A stretch of 22,456 bases of DNA, taken from positions 1-22,456 of the IMG/VR virus record IMGVR_UViG_3300001849_000422, one strand, 5' to 3'. Origin of the DNA: a virus. The stretch's first letter is position 1; each line of letters starts with the position of its first letter. Both the position numbers and the translations under genes were made by a program. Positions 1 to 7,674 of the stretch are shown piece by piece. The notes under the pieces are model-generated. The model worked only from the letters and a program-made list of their open reading frames with translations. It was not told where the DNA came from and searched no databases.

Positions 1-392
1 AAAAATTTATAAATCAATCCTTCGTCATCTGCTATAAACGAGCAGGTAAAATCAGACATTGCAGCACCGGTTGGTATTTTCTCACTTAAACCAAAACCAT
101 ATCGTCGAACATCTGCTGTTGCTACAGTAACACCAGGAACAGTAGCACTATCACATCTTAGCTGTAGCATTTCCTTTGTTTTGCCTGATTCATATAACGA
201 AGTTAACATTGAAGGTATGCCAAACATTACATCGAAACGATTTGTTTTTGCTATACCTTGTTTTCTTAACGATGCATAAAATTTTGTTAATTTTGAATTG
301 CTTGGCGATGGTGAGTTCAAACTATTTAAAAACGAAGCACCAGCTGCGGCTGCACCGAGAACATTCGCAGCGGTGTTTATTAATTTTGCCAC
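1..392 (-). CDS. Tail-tube-like baseplate protein (gp54 tube initiator or gp19-type), 3' end missing
   Basis: About 130 codons are visible before the left edge cuts the gene. The start is a GTG at 392-390, preceded by a good ribosome site (GGAAG) and lying 2 bp after the stop of the upstream gene. The N-terminus is Ala-rich (LINTAANVLGAAAAGASFL). It is followed by NRFDVMFGIPSM, then LRCDSATVPGVTVATADVRR, YGFGLSEKIPTGAAMSDF and FIADDEG. This order (ligand-sized beta protein, 'cannot-miss' A-x-x-P-G segment, KIP-G segment, S-x-F) is how tube-fold proteins of T4-like phages read. In T4, gp54 starts tube polymerisation and its gene is adjacent to gene 48; here gene 48 lies just across the divergent spacer, which favours gp54. 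A tube protein of gp19 type cannot be excluded while the C-terminal half is missing. Confidence 0.62.
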   Translation of the reverse strand, partial: MAKLINTAANVLGAAAAGASFLNSLNSPSPSNSKLTKFYASLRKQGIAKTNRFDVMFGIPSMLTSLYESGKTKEMLQLRCDSATVPGVTVATADVRRYGFGLSEKIPTGAAMSDFTCSFIADDEGLIYKF

Positions 393-394
393 TA

Positions 395-1006
395 TTATCT
401 TCCTTTTCGAATTTGAATTATTGAATCTCTGTGTACTTTTTGGGTTGGTATCATACCACCACTCGATTTTACAAATTTTTCTAGTGGTAAAAATAAAGCA
501 ATATCCCATTGATTTGCTGGCACCAATGCAAACCGTGTTCGAACATGACTATTTAGATACTGTTTGACACATGGTCGAAAAAATCTATATTTGCTGGAAC
601 TATCGAGAAAATTATATGTTAAACGAAGTCTTGTTTTTTCGTTATAATTTTTATCAGTGATTAATTTGTACAGATTGTCCATTAATATAGCTCTGTAATT
701 TAGAGGTATATAATGCATATTTAATCCGTAAAAACCTTCTTTAGTTCTTCTGAAAGGAAATACTACAGGAAATCGGTCATAATATGGTAATTCATTTTGT
801 GTTTTTGCTATGTACGAAAACATGTATAAAAATCCTGGATAAGTCTTTGTTGTTTGTATTGGTGTAGATCTAATTACTGCAGGTTGATTTTTAACAACAA
901 TCTCTTGTGCTTTTTCACGGAACCACTTCCTCGCATCATCAGTTTTAGCAGATAATACTCCTTTTTCCACAGCTTCCGATAATATAGTAGAAAATAGATT
1001 AGCCAT
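395..1006 (-). CDS. Conserved T4-like phage protein of unknown role next to gp4
   Basis: 203 residues, starting at an ATG that overlaps the end of gene 4 by 8 bp and ending 2 bp before the tube-like gene, so the three minus-strand genes form one translational unit. It has no signal peptide or membrane segment. Visible blocks are an N-terminal helix (residues 1-35), a central LPYYDRFPVVFPF segment followed by GFYGLNMHYIPLNYRAILMD, and a C-terminal block with WDIALFLPLEKF. I recall similar proteins beside gene 4 in marine T4-like phages but cannot attach a function. T4 has gene 2 (DNA end protector, 274 residues) next to gene 4, so a gp2-like or other head/tail completion role is possible by position only. 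The sequence does not let me claim homology with gp2. Confidence 0.75.
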   Translation of the reverse strand: MANLFSTILSEAVEKGVLSAKTDDARKWFREKAQEIVVKNQPAVIRSTPIQTTKTYPGFLYMFSYIAKTQNELPYYDRFPVVFPFRRTKEGFYGLNMHYIPLNYRAILMDNLYKLITDKNYNEKTRLRLTYNFLDSSSKYRFFRPCVKQYLNSHVRTRFALVPANQWDIALFLPLEKFVKSSGGMIPTQKVHRDSIIQIRKGR

Positions 1007-1430
1007 TTACAATTCCAAGATTGTATTCGTCCATAATAATAAACTTCCACTTTCTATCGTCGCAGTATGATTTGGCAGCTTTCCATTTAGCACTGTTTAT
1101 CCCCCAGGTTCTTACTTCGGTTACGTATCTTTTTGTTATTTTTTTCTGTGGTTTAGGTGGTTTAGTTTGACTGTTTGGTTTTATTTCTACAACAATCACT
1201 TGGTTATCTTTCTTCTTTATCCAAAAATCAGGAAAATATCTGTGTATTTTGCCATCTATTGGTGAAACATAAGGAATAGAAAATTCTTCACTTCCCCATT
1301 GAATTATATCAGGATGCTGATCAACATAAGACATCATTTTACATTCCCACGAGGATCTGTACACGATGTTTGTAGGATCCCCTTTGTATTTCTGAGGATT
1401 TCTGGGTTTAAAGAAACCTTTGTGGCTCAC
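999..1430 (-). CDS. 4: Head completion nuclease gp4 (gp50/65)
   Basis: 143 residues, close to T4 gp4 (150). The opening SHKGFFKPRNPQKYKGDPTN is nearly the T4 start, followed by YRSSWECKMMSYVD, EWGSEE-like QWGSEEF, and SPIDGKIHRYFPDFWI. gp4 is needed to finish DNA-filled heads before tails join, and it belongs to the PD-(D/E)xK nuclease fold related to TnsA. The expected catalytic residues are visible: D68 in the PDF motif and E82-x-K84 in VVEIKP, with E48/E49 upstream as a candidate further ligand. The start is GTG at 1430-1428, chosen because it reproduces the family N-terminus; the ribosome site in front is weak. The gene is divergent from gene 48 and overlaps the next minus-strand gene by 8 bp. 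Confidence 0.95.
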   Translation of the reverse strand: MSHKGFFKPRNPQKYKGDPTNIVYRSSWECKMMSYVDQHPDIIQWGSEEFSIPYVSPIDGKIHRYFPDFWIKKKDNQVIVVEIKPNSQTKPPKPQKKITKRYVTEVRTWGINSAKWKAAKSYCDDRKWKFIIMDEYNLGIVNG

Positions 1431-1450
1431 GGTCTTATTTTTGAAACTGT

Positions 1451-1458
1451 TATAAATA
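1451..1458 (+). promoter_or_regulatory. T4-type late promoter core TATAAATA for the gene 48 operon
   Basis: An exact TATAAATA lies 25 bp before the gene 48 start codon, in the 52 bp spacer between divergent genes. In T4-like phages this -10-like element, read by RNA polymerase with gp55 and gp33, is sufficient for late transcription. No -35 element is expected. The reverse complement (TATTTATA) is not a good match, so the promoter of the minus-strand genes is not identified. Confidence 0.7.
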
Positions 1459-1482
1459 GATGAAACAAATATAGGAATATTT

Positions 1483-2598
1483 ATGCCAGATATCTCAATT
1501 CTTAATTCTATTCCGACAACCGTATCGGATAAATTAAATTCGATTGCTCAAGAGGCAACAGGGGCTGTTACAGGTGCTCTGGGATCGATATCGAGCGGTA
1601 TTAATAGTTTTGGGACATCATTAACAGCAGCCGCTGGAGCTTTGAATAAATCATTACAGCTTGCTGGTAATCTATCTGTGGCATCGCTCCCAGGAGCAGC
1701 AACACAGGTTGTTAAAACGTTACGACCAGAATCAATATATAAAGGACTGCTACCGAATAGTTTACAATCATCGTCGGAACAACCTACTGAAACACAATCA
1801 AAAAAATATGAGGGAGCGTTAAGATTTCCTAGTGATTTGGGCGAGCATTTTATATCATTAACATTTACACAATTTAAAGCCAATAGTGCATTATTTCCGC
1901 GAACACAAACAAATCCAATAACCATCCACCTTCCGATGTCACCAACGCTTACTGAGCAGTATCAAGCTAACTACAAAAAAGAAAGTCTTGGTATATTAGG
2001 CGATGCTGCAGGAAAGTTAACCGAAGCCTACCTGGCTAAAAATCCTTCTGTGAAAAACCCAGGGGCAGCGGAAAAAGCGGGAGCAGATTTATATAAGACT
2101 ATAGCCGAATTTGGTAAGAGTGAAGGCAAAGACCTTGTTGCTGGTTTGGCAGGTACTGTTGCTATGAATGCGCTTGGTCCTATAGGATCAGCAATATCTA
2201 AAGAATTAGGAGCTGCTTTAAACCCACACATGGCTGTAATATTCGATAGTGTGAGTTTTAGAAACCATTCTTTTTCGTTTAAATTATATCCTGCAGATGC
2301 TAAAGACAGTGCGGAGTTAAAAAAAATTATAAGTGAGTTAAGAAAACGAATGCTTCCTCCTGTAATACAAACACATTTTTTGGGTTATCCTGATCAAGTG
2401 GAAATCAAAATATACCCAAAAAGTCCATTTCCTATTCTCAAGTGCGTTCTCGAATCTATGAGTGTGAATTATGCTCCAAACGGTCCTGCGTTTTTCAAGG
2501 GCGGTCAAGGAGATCCTGTAGGTGTTGAATTAACTTTGAATTTTTCAGAAATGGACATGTTCACGAGAAAGACAGTTGAAGAATATGAAAAAAAATAA
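1483..2598 (+). CDS. 48: Baseplate tail tube cap gp48
   Basis: 371 residues, close to T4 gp48 (364). gp48 sits on the gp27/gp5 hub and forms the platform on which gp54 and then the tube assemble. The diagnostic C-terminal part carries PILKCVLESMSVNYAPNGPA followed by FFKGGQGDP and ELTLNFSEMDMFTR, the usual tube-cap ending. The N-terminal 60 residues are Ala/Gly/Ser-rich and probably helical. A second Ala/Gly-rich, partly hydrophobic helical segment (about residues 165-250, including LVAGLAGTVAMNALGPIGSA) separates the two halves of the tube-like fold. AGGA at 1473-1476 precedes the ATG with good spacing. It is the first gene after the late promoter and opens the long plus-strand operon. Confidence 0.88.
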   Translation: MPDISILNSIPTTVSDKLNSIAQEATGAVTGALGSISSGINSFGTSLTAAAGALNKSLQLAGNLSVASLPGAATQVVKTLRPESIYKGLLPNSLQSSSEQPTETQSKKYEGALRFPSDLGEHFISLTFTQFKANSALFPRTQTNPITIHLPMSPTLTEQYQANYKKESLGILGDAAGKLTEAYLAKNPSVKNPGAAEKAGADLYKTIAEFGKSEGKDLVAGLAGTVAMNALGPIGSAISKELGAALNPHMAVIFDSVSFRNHSFSFKLYPADAKDSAELKKIISELRKRMLPPVIQTHFLGYPDQVEIKIYPKSPFPILKCVLESMSVNYAPNGPAFFKGGQGDPVGVELTLNFSEMDMFTRKTVEEYEKK

Positions 2599-2613
2599 AA
2601 AATCAAATTCTAC

Positions 2614-2621
2614 AATAAATA
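2614..2621 (+). promoter_or_regulatory. Possible late promoter core AATAAATA before gene 53
   Basis: AATAAATA lies in the 34 bp gap between genes 48 and 53, 11 bp before the gene 53 ATG. It fits the relaxed NATAAATA late motif described for marine T4-like phages. In AT-rich DNA such matches also arise by chance, and the distance to the start codon is short, leaving little or no leader. Gene 53 lacks a recognisable Shine-Dalgarno sequence. Confidence 0.3.
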
Positions 2622-2632
2622 TCTAAACAATC

Positions 2633-3472
2633 ATGGCATCTTCATATTTTAAAAATTTTCCAACAGCATCTTATTCTGGTGTGCTTGTTACAGACATTAT
2701 GAAAAGAATGAAGATAGACAGCAAGGTAAGGGATAAATCATCAGTGTTTTTTCCCTATACGTTGATTGAAGGCGAAAGACCTGATACAATAGCAGAAAAT
2801 TATTATGAAGATTCTAACTTTGCATGGTTAATTTATTTTGCTAATCAAATTATTGATCCTTATTTCGAGTGGCCGTTGTGGGAAGATGAAATGCATGAAT
2901 TTATAAAATCGAAATATCAATCAGTGCAAAAGGCTATGGATACTGTTGTGTTTTTTAGGAATAATTGGTATCCAGACGAATCGATTATTACGCAGGGGGC
3001 TTTTCAATCATTACCAGGTTCTTTAAAAAAATATTGGCAACCTATTTTTGATTTCAGGGGTAATATATCATCGTATGAAAGAGCCAAGAAGGACATGATG
3101 GTTGAAACAAATATGGTAGTTTCGTTGAATCATAATCAGAATTTGCCTTTTGAAATTGGTGAGATTGTTAAACAAGGATCTTCAGCTTCCGGAATTGTCA
3201 AGGCAAGAAGTTCGGGAAATATTGTTGTAGAGAAAATTCAAGGAGCATTTGCAAACACAGCAACAACAAATTATGATCAAACATCGAGTGCAACAATCAC
3301 AAGCTCTTCTATAATTACAAAAGCAATTCCTGATAACGAGACTGTGTATTGGACACCTGTATCAGCTTTTGATTATGAAGAAGAAATTAATAACCAAAGA
3401 AAAACAATTTATATTTTAGATAAGATTTATTTGGATCAAATTGAATTAGAGATGAAAGGCATGCTGATTTAA
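2633..3472 (+). CDS. 53: Baseplate wedge protein gp53, enlarged by a beta module
   Basis: 279 residues against 196 in T4. gp53 clamps neighbouring wedges together around the hub. The family core is clear in the first 100 residues: YFKNFPTASYSGVLVTDI, TLIEGERPDTIAENYYED, WLIYFANQIIDPYFEWPL. After residue 165 an extra segment follows (FEIGEIVKQGSSASGIVKA, about 171-210) that matches a small beta module found in several other proteins of this window and accounts for much of the extra length. The C-terminus is again helical (IYLDQIELEMKGM). The ATG is chosen from the family start; no good ribosome site is visible before it. It ends 1 bp before the hub gene. Confidence 0.88.
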   Translation: MASSYFKNFPTASYSGVLVTDIMKRMKIDSKVRDKSSVFFPYTLIEGERPDTIAENYYEDSNFAWLIYFANQIIDPYFEWPLWEDEMHEFIKSKYQSVQKAMDTVVFFRNNWYPDESIITQGAFQSLPGSLKKYWQPIFDFRGNISSYERAKKDMMVETNMVVSLNHNQNLPFEIGEIVKQGSSASGIVKARSSGNIVVEKIQGAFANTATTNYDQTSSATITSSSIITKAIPDNETVYWTPVSAFDYEEEINNQRKTIYILDKIYLDQIELEMKGMLI

Positions 3473-3473
3473 A

Positions 3474-4727
3474 ATGCCACAAGTATTGCCTGGTAATGTA
3501 AAATTTTACAAAGCGTTGTTAAAAAGCAAGGCTAACGGAGCCCAGCTAGACATATCTCCTCAACTAAAAAATATAAGTATTTTTGAGAATCTCTACACGC
3601 CTACTGTTTTTTGTGAAATGCTTGTTGAAGATGGTATTGATTTGTGGAGCACTTTTCCGATTAATGGTGAAGAAACAATTGAAATATCATATAAGACGTT
3701 TGGTGTTGATGACATAACAACATACAAGTTTGATGTTTTTAAAATGAAAGATAAAAAAGATGAAACAACAGACAAAACATCGATTTACCTATTACAGGGA
3801 GTTTCTTCTGAGTCAATAACAGCAGCAACAGTTGGTAAAATAAACACTTATTTTAAGCTTCCTGTTGAAGACATTGTTTCCGAGCTTCTTGGGAGATATA
3901 TTAAAACAAATAAGAACGTGTTTACTGAAAAAACAAAAGGTCTTGTACCAATAACAATACCAAATTTATATGCTTTTCAAGCAATTGATTTTTTAAAAAA
4001 TCGTGCTGTTAGTGCTGAAGTTCCAAATTCCTCTTATGTTTTTTATGAAAATCAATATGGATTTCATTTCAGGACAATAGAATCGTTGTTATATACAAAA
4101 AGAGATGATATTGGATCTAAAGAATTTACTTATGATAATTCATCACTTTTTTCTGATAAAAATGAAAAAGCAAGGATGTTTAGAAACATTATTGTCCTTG
4201 AAAAAAATAATATTGCAAATCCCGTTAACAATCTTCAAGGGGCTGTAACTAACGTTGTGGAAAATTTTGATATTATTTCAAAAAAAGTAGACAAAGTAGT
4301 ATTTGATTTTACAAAAAAAGCAAGTCAAATAGTTGCTTCGGATAAACTTGCGACTCCTTTCAACACTCAAGAATTTTTTACTGAGTTTAAAAATGTTTCG
4401 AAAAAAGCAACAACGTTTTTCAATGTACAGGATACTTCATTAGTAAGTGATTTACTACCGCAATCGTTAGGAAACAGAATCGCCTACAATTTATTGTTTA
4501 GTACGTTTAGTATTGATATATTAGTGTATGGGGATTCGACGCTGACAGTAGGGGAAACGTTAAAGTTGAAAACCCAAGATAATTCGGGTATGACTGGACG
4601 TAAAGGAGATGAGGCAAAGATATCGGGTACGTATTTAATTACAGGTTTGAGGCATTTGATAACACCAAATCCAAATCCTGTTCATTATACAGCTATGAGA
4701 TTACAAAAAATGGGATTTAATGTATGA
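3474..4727 (+). CDS. 27: Baseplate hub protein gp27-like
   Basis: 417 residues (T4 gp27 has 391). In T4, gp27 forms a trimeric ring that binds gp5 and links the spike to the tail tube. The opening (KNISIFENLYTPTVFCEMLV, then GEETIEISYKT and YKFDVFKMKD) matches the hub fold of a barrel domain with a paired strand order. The C-terminal part (LTVGETLKLKTQDNS, then ISGTYLITGLRHLITP and YTAMRLQKMGF) is the second hub barrel with the usual ending. Residues about 255-335 form a long polar helical insert (ENFDIISKKVDKVVFDFTKK) not expected in T4 gp27. The stop codon overlaps the start of the gp5 gene as ATGA, fitting production of two partners of one complex. The assignment rests on architecture and position rather than on high identity. 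Confidence 0.8.
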   Translation: MPQVLPGNVKFYKALLKSKANGAQLDISPQLKNISIFENLYTPTVFCEMLVEDGIDLWSTFPINGEETIEISYKTFGVDDITTYKFDVFKMKDKKDETTDKTSIYLLQGVSSESITAATVGKINTYFKLPVEDIVSELLGRYIKTNKNVFTEKTKGLVPITIPNLYAFQAIDFLKNRAVSAEVPNSSYVFYENQYGFHFRTIESLLYTKRDDIGSKEFTYDNSSLFSDKNEKARMFRNIIVLEKNNIANPVNNLQGAVTNVVENFDIISKKVDKVVFDFTKKASQIVASDKLATPFNTQEFFTEFKNVSKKATTFFNVQDTSLVSDLLPQSLGNRIAYNLLFSTFSIDILVYGDSTLTVGETLKLKTQDNSGMTGRKGDEAKISGTYLITGLRHLITPNPNPVHYTAMRLQKMGFNV

Positions 4728-5422
4728 ACGATGGCGGATTTAAGTGGTTTTTAGGAACAGTTGAAAATAGAGATGATCCTTTGAAATTAGGACGGGTACA
4801 GATTCGAGTTTTGACAGGAGGAGCTGACAACACACAAAACACTGAAGAGTTACCAACTAGCAGCTTGCCATGGGCAATTCCTCTTCTTCCGATTGTCAGC
4901 TCGTCAATGAATCGTGTAGGTTTAGCTCCTGTAGGACCAGAGGTTGGTTCGACCGTGTTTGGTTTTTTCATGGATGGTTCGGCTGGTCAGAAACGTGTGT
5001 ATTTGGGTACAATGTTTGGTATACCCAATAAAGATATCAAACTCCATGATGTTCCAGAGCAAGCTCGAGAAATTGACAATCTAAATAAGCAGTTAGAAGG
5101 ACCTGAACCTCAGCCAGCATATGGTGCAAAATATCCATATAATAAAGTTTTTAGGTCGGAATCTGGTCATGTTTTTGAAATCGATGACACACCGAGCAGA
5201 GAACGACTCCACACCTATCATAGATCAGGATCTTATAGAGAGATAGACCCGGATGGTAGACGTGTTGAAAAGGTTGTTGGGGATGATTATGAAATTGTAG
5301 TAAAAAACAAAACAGTCTATATTAAAGGCAATGTTAATATCAAAGTTGATGGTACGTACACTGTAGATGCGGGTGGAGAAATAACATTCAAAGCGCCGAA
5401 TATAAACATGGTTTCAAAATAA
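4724..5422 (+). CDS. 5: Baseplate hub/central spike protein gp5, without lysozyme domain
   Basis: 232 residues, against 575 in T4. The N-terminal OB-fold domain is evident (KLGRVQIRVLTGG, LPWAIPLLPIVSSS, VGLAPVGPEVGSTVFGFF, RVYLGTMFGIP; about residues 1-105). After a short linker comes the gp5/VgrG-type beta-helix start, FRSESGHVFEIDDTP, then YHRSGSYREIDPDGRR and DYEIVVKNKTVYIKGNVNIK, ending in a few short repeats (DGTYTVDAGGEITF). The muramidase domain that T4 gp5 carries between OB fold and helix is absent, and the helix is short. The protein should form the trimeric spike under the gp27 ring. Translation is probably coupled to the hub gene through the ATGA overlap. No separate peptidoglycan hydrolase is visible nearby. 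Confidence 0.9.
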   Translation: MNDGGFKWFLGTVENRDDPLKLGRVQIRVLTGGADNTQNTEELPTSSLPWAIPLLPIVSSSMNRVGLAPVGPEVGSTVFGFFMDGSAGQKRVYLGTMFGIPNKDIKLHDVPEQAREIDNLNKQLEGPEPQPAYGAKYPYNKVFRSESGHVFEIDDTPSRERLHTYHRSGSYREIDPDGRRVEKVVGDDYEIVVKNKTVYIKGNVNIKVDGTYTVDAGGEITFKAPNINMVSK

Positions 5423-5443
5423 TCAAACAACCAGGAGAATAAG

Positions 5444-5872
5444 GTGGCTTTAGTACTTAAAAGAGATACTTTCACACCATTAAAAAAACAACCAATTTAT
5501 TTTAGTGACATCGATACTTTGTTTAAGCCCAATTTTGGATTTCGTGATATAGGTGCTGTTGATAATGTCGATGCAGTGAAAAATTCAATAAGAAACATTG
5601 TTTTGACAAATCGCGGAGAGAGATTTTTTAACAAGGATTTTGGATGCGATGTTCGAAAAATGTTGTTCGAAAATTTCGATAGCAGCACTGAGGCATCAAT
5701 CAAGTCGTTTATTGAGCTTGCTATAAGCAATTTTGAACCAAGAGCAAAATTGATTGATGTCAGTGTTTCAGGTGAACCTGATCTCAATGCATTTGCGGTT
5801 ACTATTACTTTTTCAACGATAAATAGTATTGATCCGCAGACACTCGATCTAATTTTAACTAGGGTAAGATAA
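5444..5872 (+). CDS. 25: Baseplate wedge protein gp25
   Basis: 142 residues (T4 gp25 has 132). gp25 belongs to the core wedge bundle and has a counterpart, TssE, in type VI secretion. Family hallmarks are present: IRNIVLTNRGERFFNKDFGC, then LFENFD, SIKSFIELAISNFEPRAKL containing the conserved EPR, and a final pair of strands (FAVTITFSTINS). The start is GTG at 5444 with AGGAG at 5433-5437, a well-spaced ribosome site; no ATG upstream fits. The stop TAA shares one base with the ATG of gene 6 (TAATG). Confidence 0.95.
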   Translation: MALVLKRDTFTPLKKQPIYFSDIDTLFKPNFGFRDIGAVDNVDAVKNSIRNIVLTNRGERFFNKDFGCDVRKMLFENFDSSTEASIKSFIELAISNFEPRAKLIDVSVSGEPDLNAFAVTITFSTINSIDPQTLDLILTRVR

Positions 5873-7674
5873 TGTCATCAAGCACGAATATTAATCTTAT
5901 TGGTTTGGATTTTGAGACGTTAAAATCAAATCTTAAGAATTATCTAAAAAATAACTCATCCTTCAAAGATTATAATTTTGAAGGATCTAATATGAGCGTG
6001 TTAATTGACTTGCTGTCATACAATACATATCTAAACTCGTTTTACACAAACATGGTAGCTAGTGAAATGTTTCTTGATTCAGCCCAATTGAGAGATAGTA
6101 TTGTTTCCCATGCAAAAGAATTGAATTATCTTCCCCGGTCATATACATCAGCTCGTGCGACAGTGGACATTGCCATAACACCATCACAATCCGTTTCTTC
6201 GGTTTTAATTCCTCGTGGTACGAGTTTTACATCTCGTGTAGGATCTTCAATCTTTTCGTTCGTCACGAATGAAAATATAGTAATTAATACACCAGATGAT
6301 GATGCAACTTATCGTGCAAAAGATGTGTTGTTGTATGAAGGATCATATGTAACAGATACGTTTGTTTTCAGTGCTGAGCAAACCAATCAAAGATTTGTTC
6401 TATCGAATCCAACAATAGATATATCGAGTATATCAGTCACTGTGGTAGAAGATAGTGGATCATCAATTCTTTCGTACTCGAAGGCATCATCATTGTTCGG
6501 TGTAACAAACAAATCCACTATCTACTTCATACAACCAGCTGAAAATCAACAATATGAAATCGTGTTTGGAGATGATATATTTGGAAGAAAACCAAAGAAC
6601 AATTCTGCTTTAGTAGTTCAATATCGAATTTCGAGTGGTGAGCTACCTAACGGTGCTTCAACGTTTGTTGCTGATGGAGCGATAGACGGGCATGATAATA
6701 TCAGCGTAACAACTGTATCAGCGGCAGCTAGTGGTTCTGTTGTTGAGTCGATTGAATCGATACGTTACAATGCTCCGCGTGCTGTTGCTACACAAGAACG
6801 TGCTGTGACAGCGAACGATTATAAAACACTTCTACGTGTTCAGTTTCCTGAAATTCAAGCAATTAATGTCTATGGGGGTGAAGATCAAGATCCTCCACAA
6901 TACGGAAAAGTATTCATAGCGGTTGATATTCAAGGTGCTGATGGTTTACCGGATAAAAACAGAAGTGTTTACAATGATTTTATAAAAACAAAAACTCCTT
7001 TGACAATCACGCCTGTTTTTGTAAACCCCGATTTCATGTATGTTCAAGTATATACGTTGGTTCGTTACAACGTAAACGTTACACAAAAAACGCCTGAAGA
7101 AATACAAACAAACGTCCAAGCTGCGATTAACGATTTCAACATAACAAACATCAATGACTTTGAGTCAACGTTAAGGTATAGTCATTTATGCAAAGCGATT
7201 GATGAAGCCGATACGTCAATTGTTGGTAATGAAACAACAATTAAAGCTGTTAAAATTTTATCAGCTCCTACATTAGATTTTGGTACTATTGCTAATTACA
7301 CTATTAATTTTGATATTCCTCTATCTACAGAATACTATACAACTGGTGACACTTATTCGTCATTTGCAGAACATACATTCGATTCCTCACCTTTCACATA
7401 CAATGGAAAAACTTGTTATATCAAAGACAGTGTAGGTCTTTTAAATATTGTGACGAAGATTGGGAATTCTACAGTTGTTGTCAAAAACATTGGTTCAATC
7501 AATTACGATACTGGTGTAGCAACAATTACAAATTTCAATCCTCAAAATGCACCTGGAGGATTAATTAAGTTTTATGCTGTTACTCGAAACAAAGACATAT
7601 TTTGTAGAAAAAATATTTTGCTAACGATAGCTGAACAAGACATATCAATCGATGTTGAGAGAGTACGTGAGTAA
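5872..7674 (+). CDS. 6: Baseplate wedge protein gp6
   Basis: 600 residues (T4 gp6 has 660). gp6 forms the iris-like ring of the inner baseplate together with gp25 and gp7. The N-terminal region is characteristic: NFEGSNMSVLIDLLSYNTYL, NMVASEMFLDSAQLRDSIV, AKELNYLPRSYTSARA. The middle has FGDDIFGRKPKNNSALVVQY and GELPNGAST. The baseplate-J-like part has RYNAPRAVATQERAVTANDY, INVYGGEDQDPPQYGKVFIA, and a helical segment with TPEEIQTNVQAAINDF. The C-terminal 150 residues are beta-rich. It overlaps gp25 upstream by 1 bp and the gp7-like gene downstream by 1 bp (TAATG at both ends), so the three wedge-core genes are probably translated in series. Confidence 0.93.
   Translation: MSSSTNINLIGLDFETLKSNLKNYLKNNSSFKDYNFEGSNMSVLIDLLSYNTYLNSFYTNMVASEMFLDSAQLRDSIVSHAKELNYLPRSYTSARATVDIAITPSQSVSSVLIPRGTSFTSRVGSSIFSFVTNENIVINTPDDDATYRAKDVLLYEGSYVTDTFVFSAEQTNQRFVLSNPTIDISSISVTVVEDSGSSILSYSKASSLFGVTNKSTIYFIQPAENQQYEIVFGDDIFGRKPKNNSALVVQYRISSGELPNGASTFVADGAIDGHDNISVTTVSAAASGSVVESIESIRYNAPRAVATQERAVTANDYKTLLRVQFPEIQAINVYGGEDQDPPQYGKVFIAVDIQGADGLPDKNRSVYNDFIKTKTPLTITPVFVNPDFMYVQVYTLVRYNVNVTQKTPEEIQTNVQAAINDFNITNINDFESTLRYSHLCKAIDEADTSIVGNETTIKAVKILSAPTLDFGTIANYTINFDIPLSTEYYTTGDTYSSFAEHTFDSSPFTYNGKTCYIKDSVGLLNIVTKIGNSTVVVKNIGSINYDTGVATITNFNPQNAPGGLIKFYAVTRNKDIFCRKNILLTIAEQDISIDVERVRE

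Noticed and set aside
176-567. Two overlapping plus-strand reading frames of 82 and 89 codons
   Set aside because: They lie antisense to the tube-like and 203-residue genes, lack motifs and ribosome sites, and have unlikely composition.
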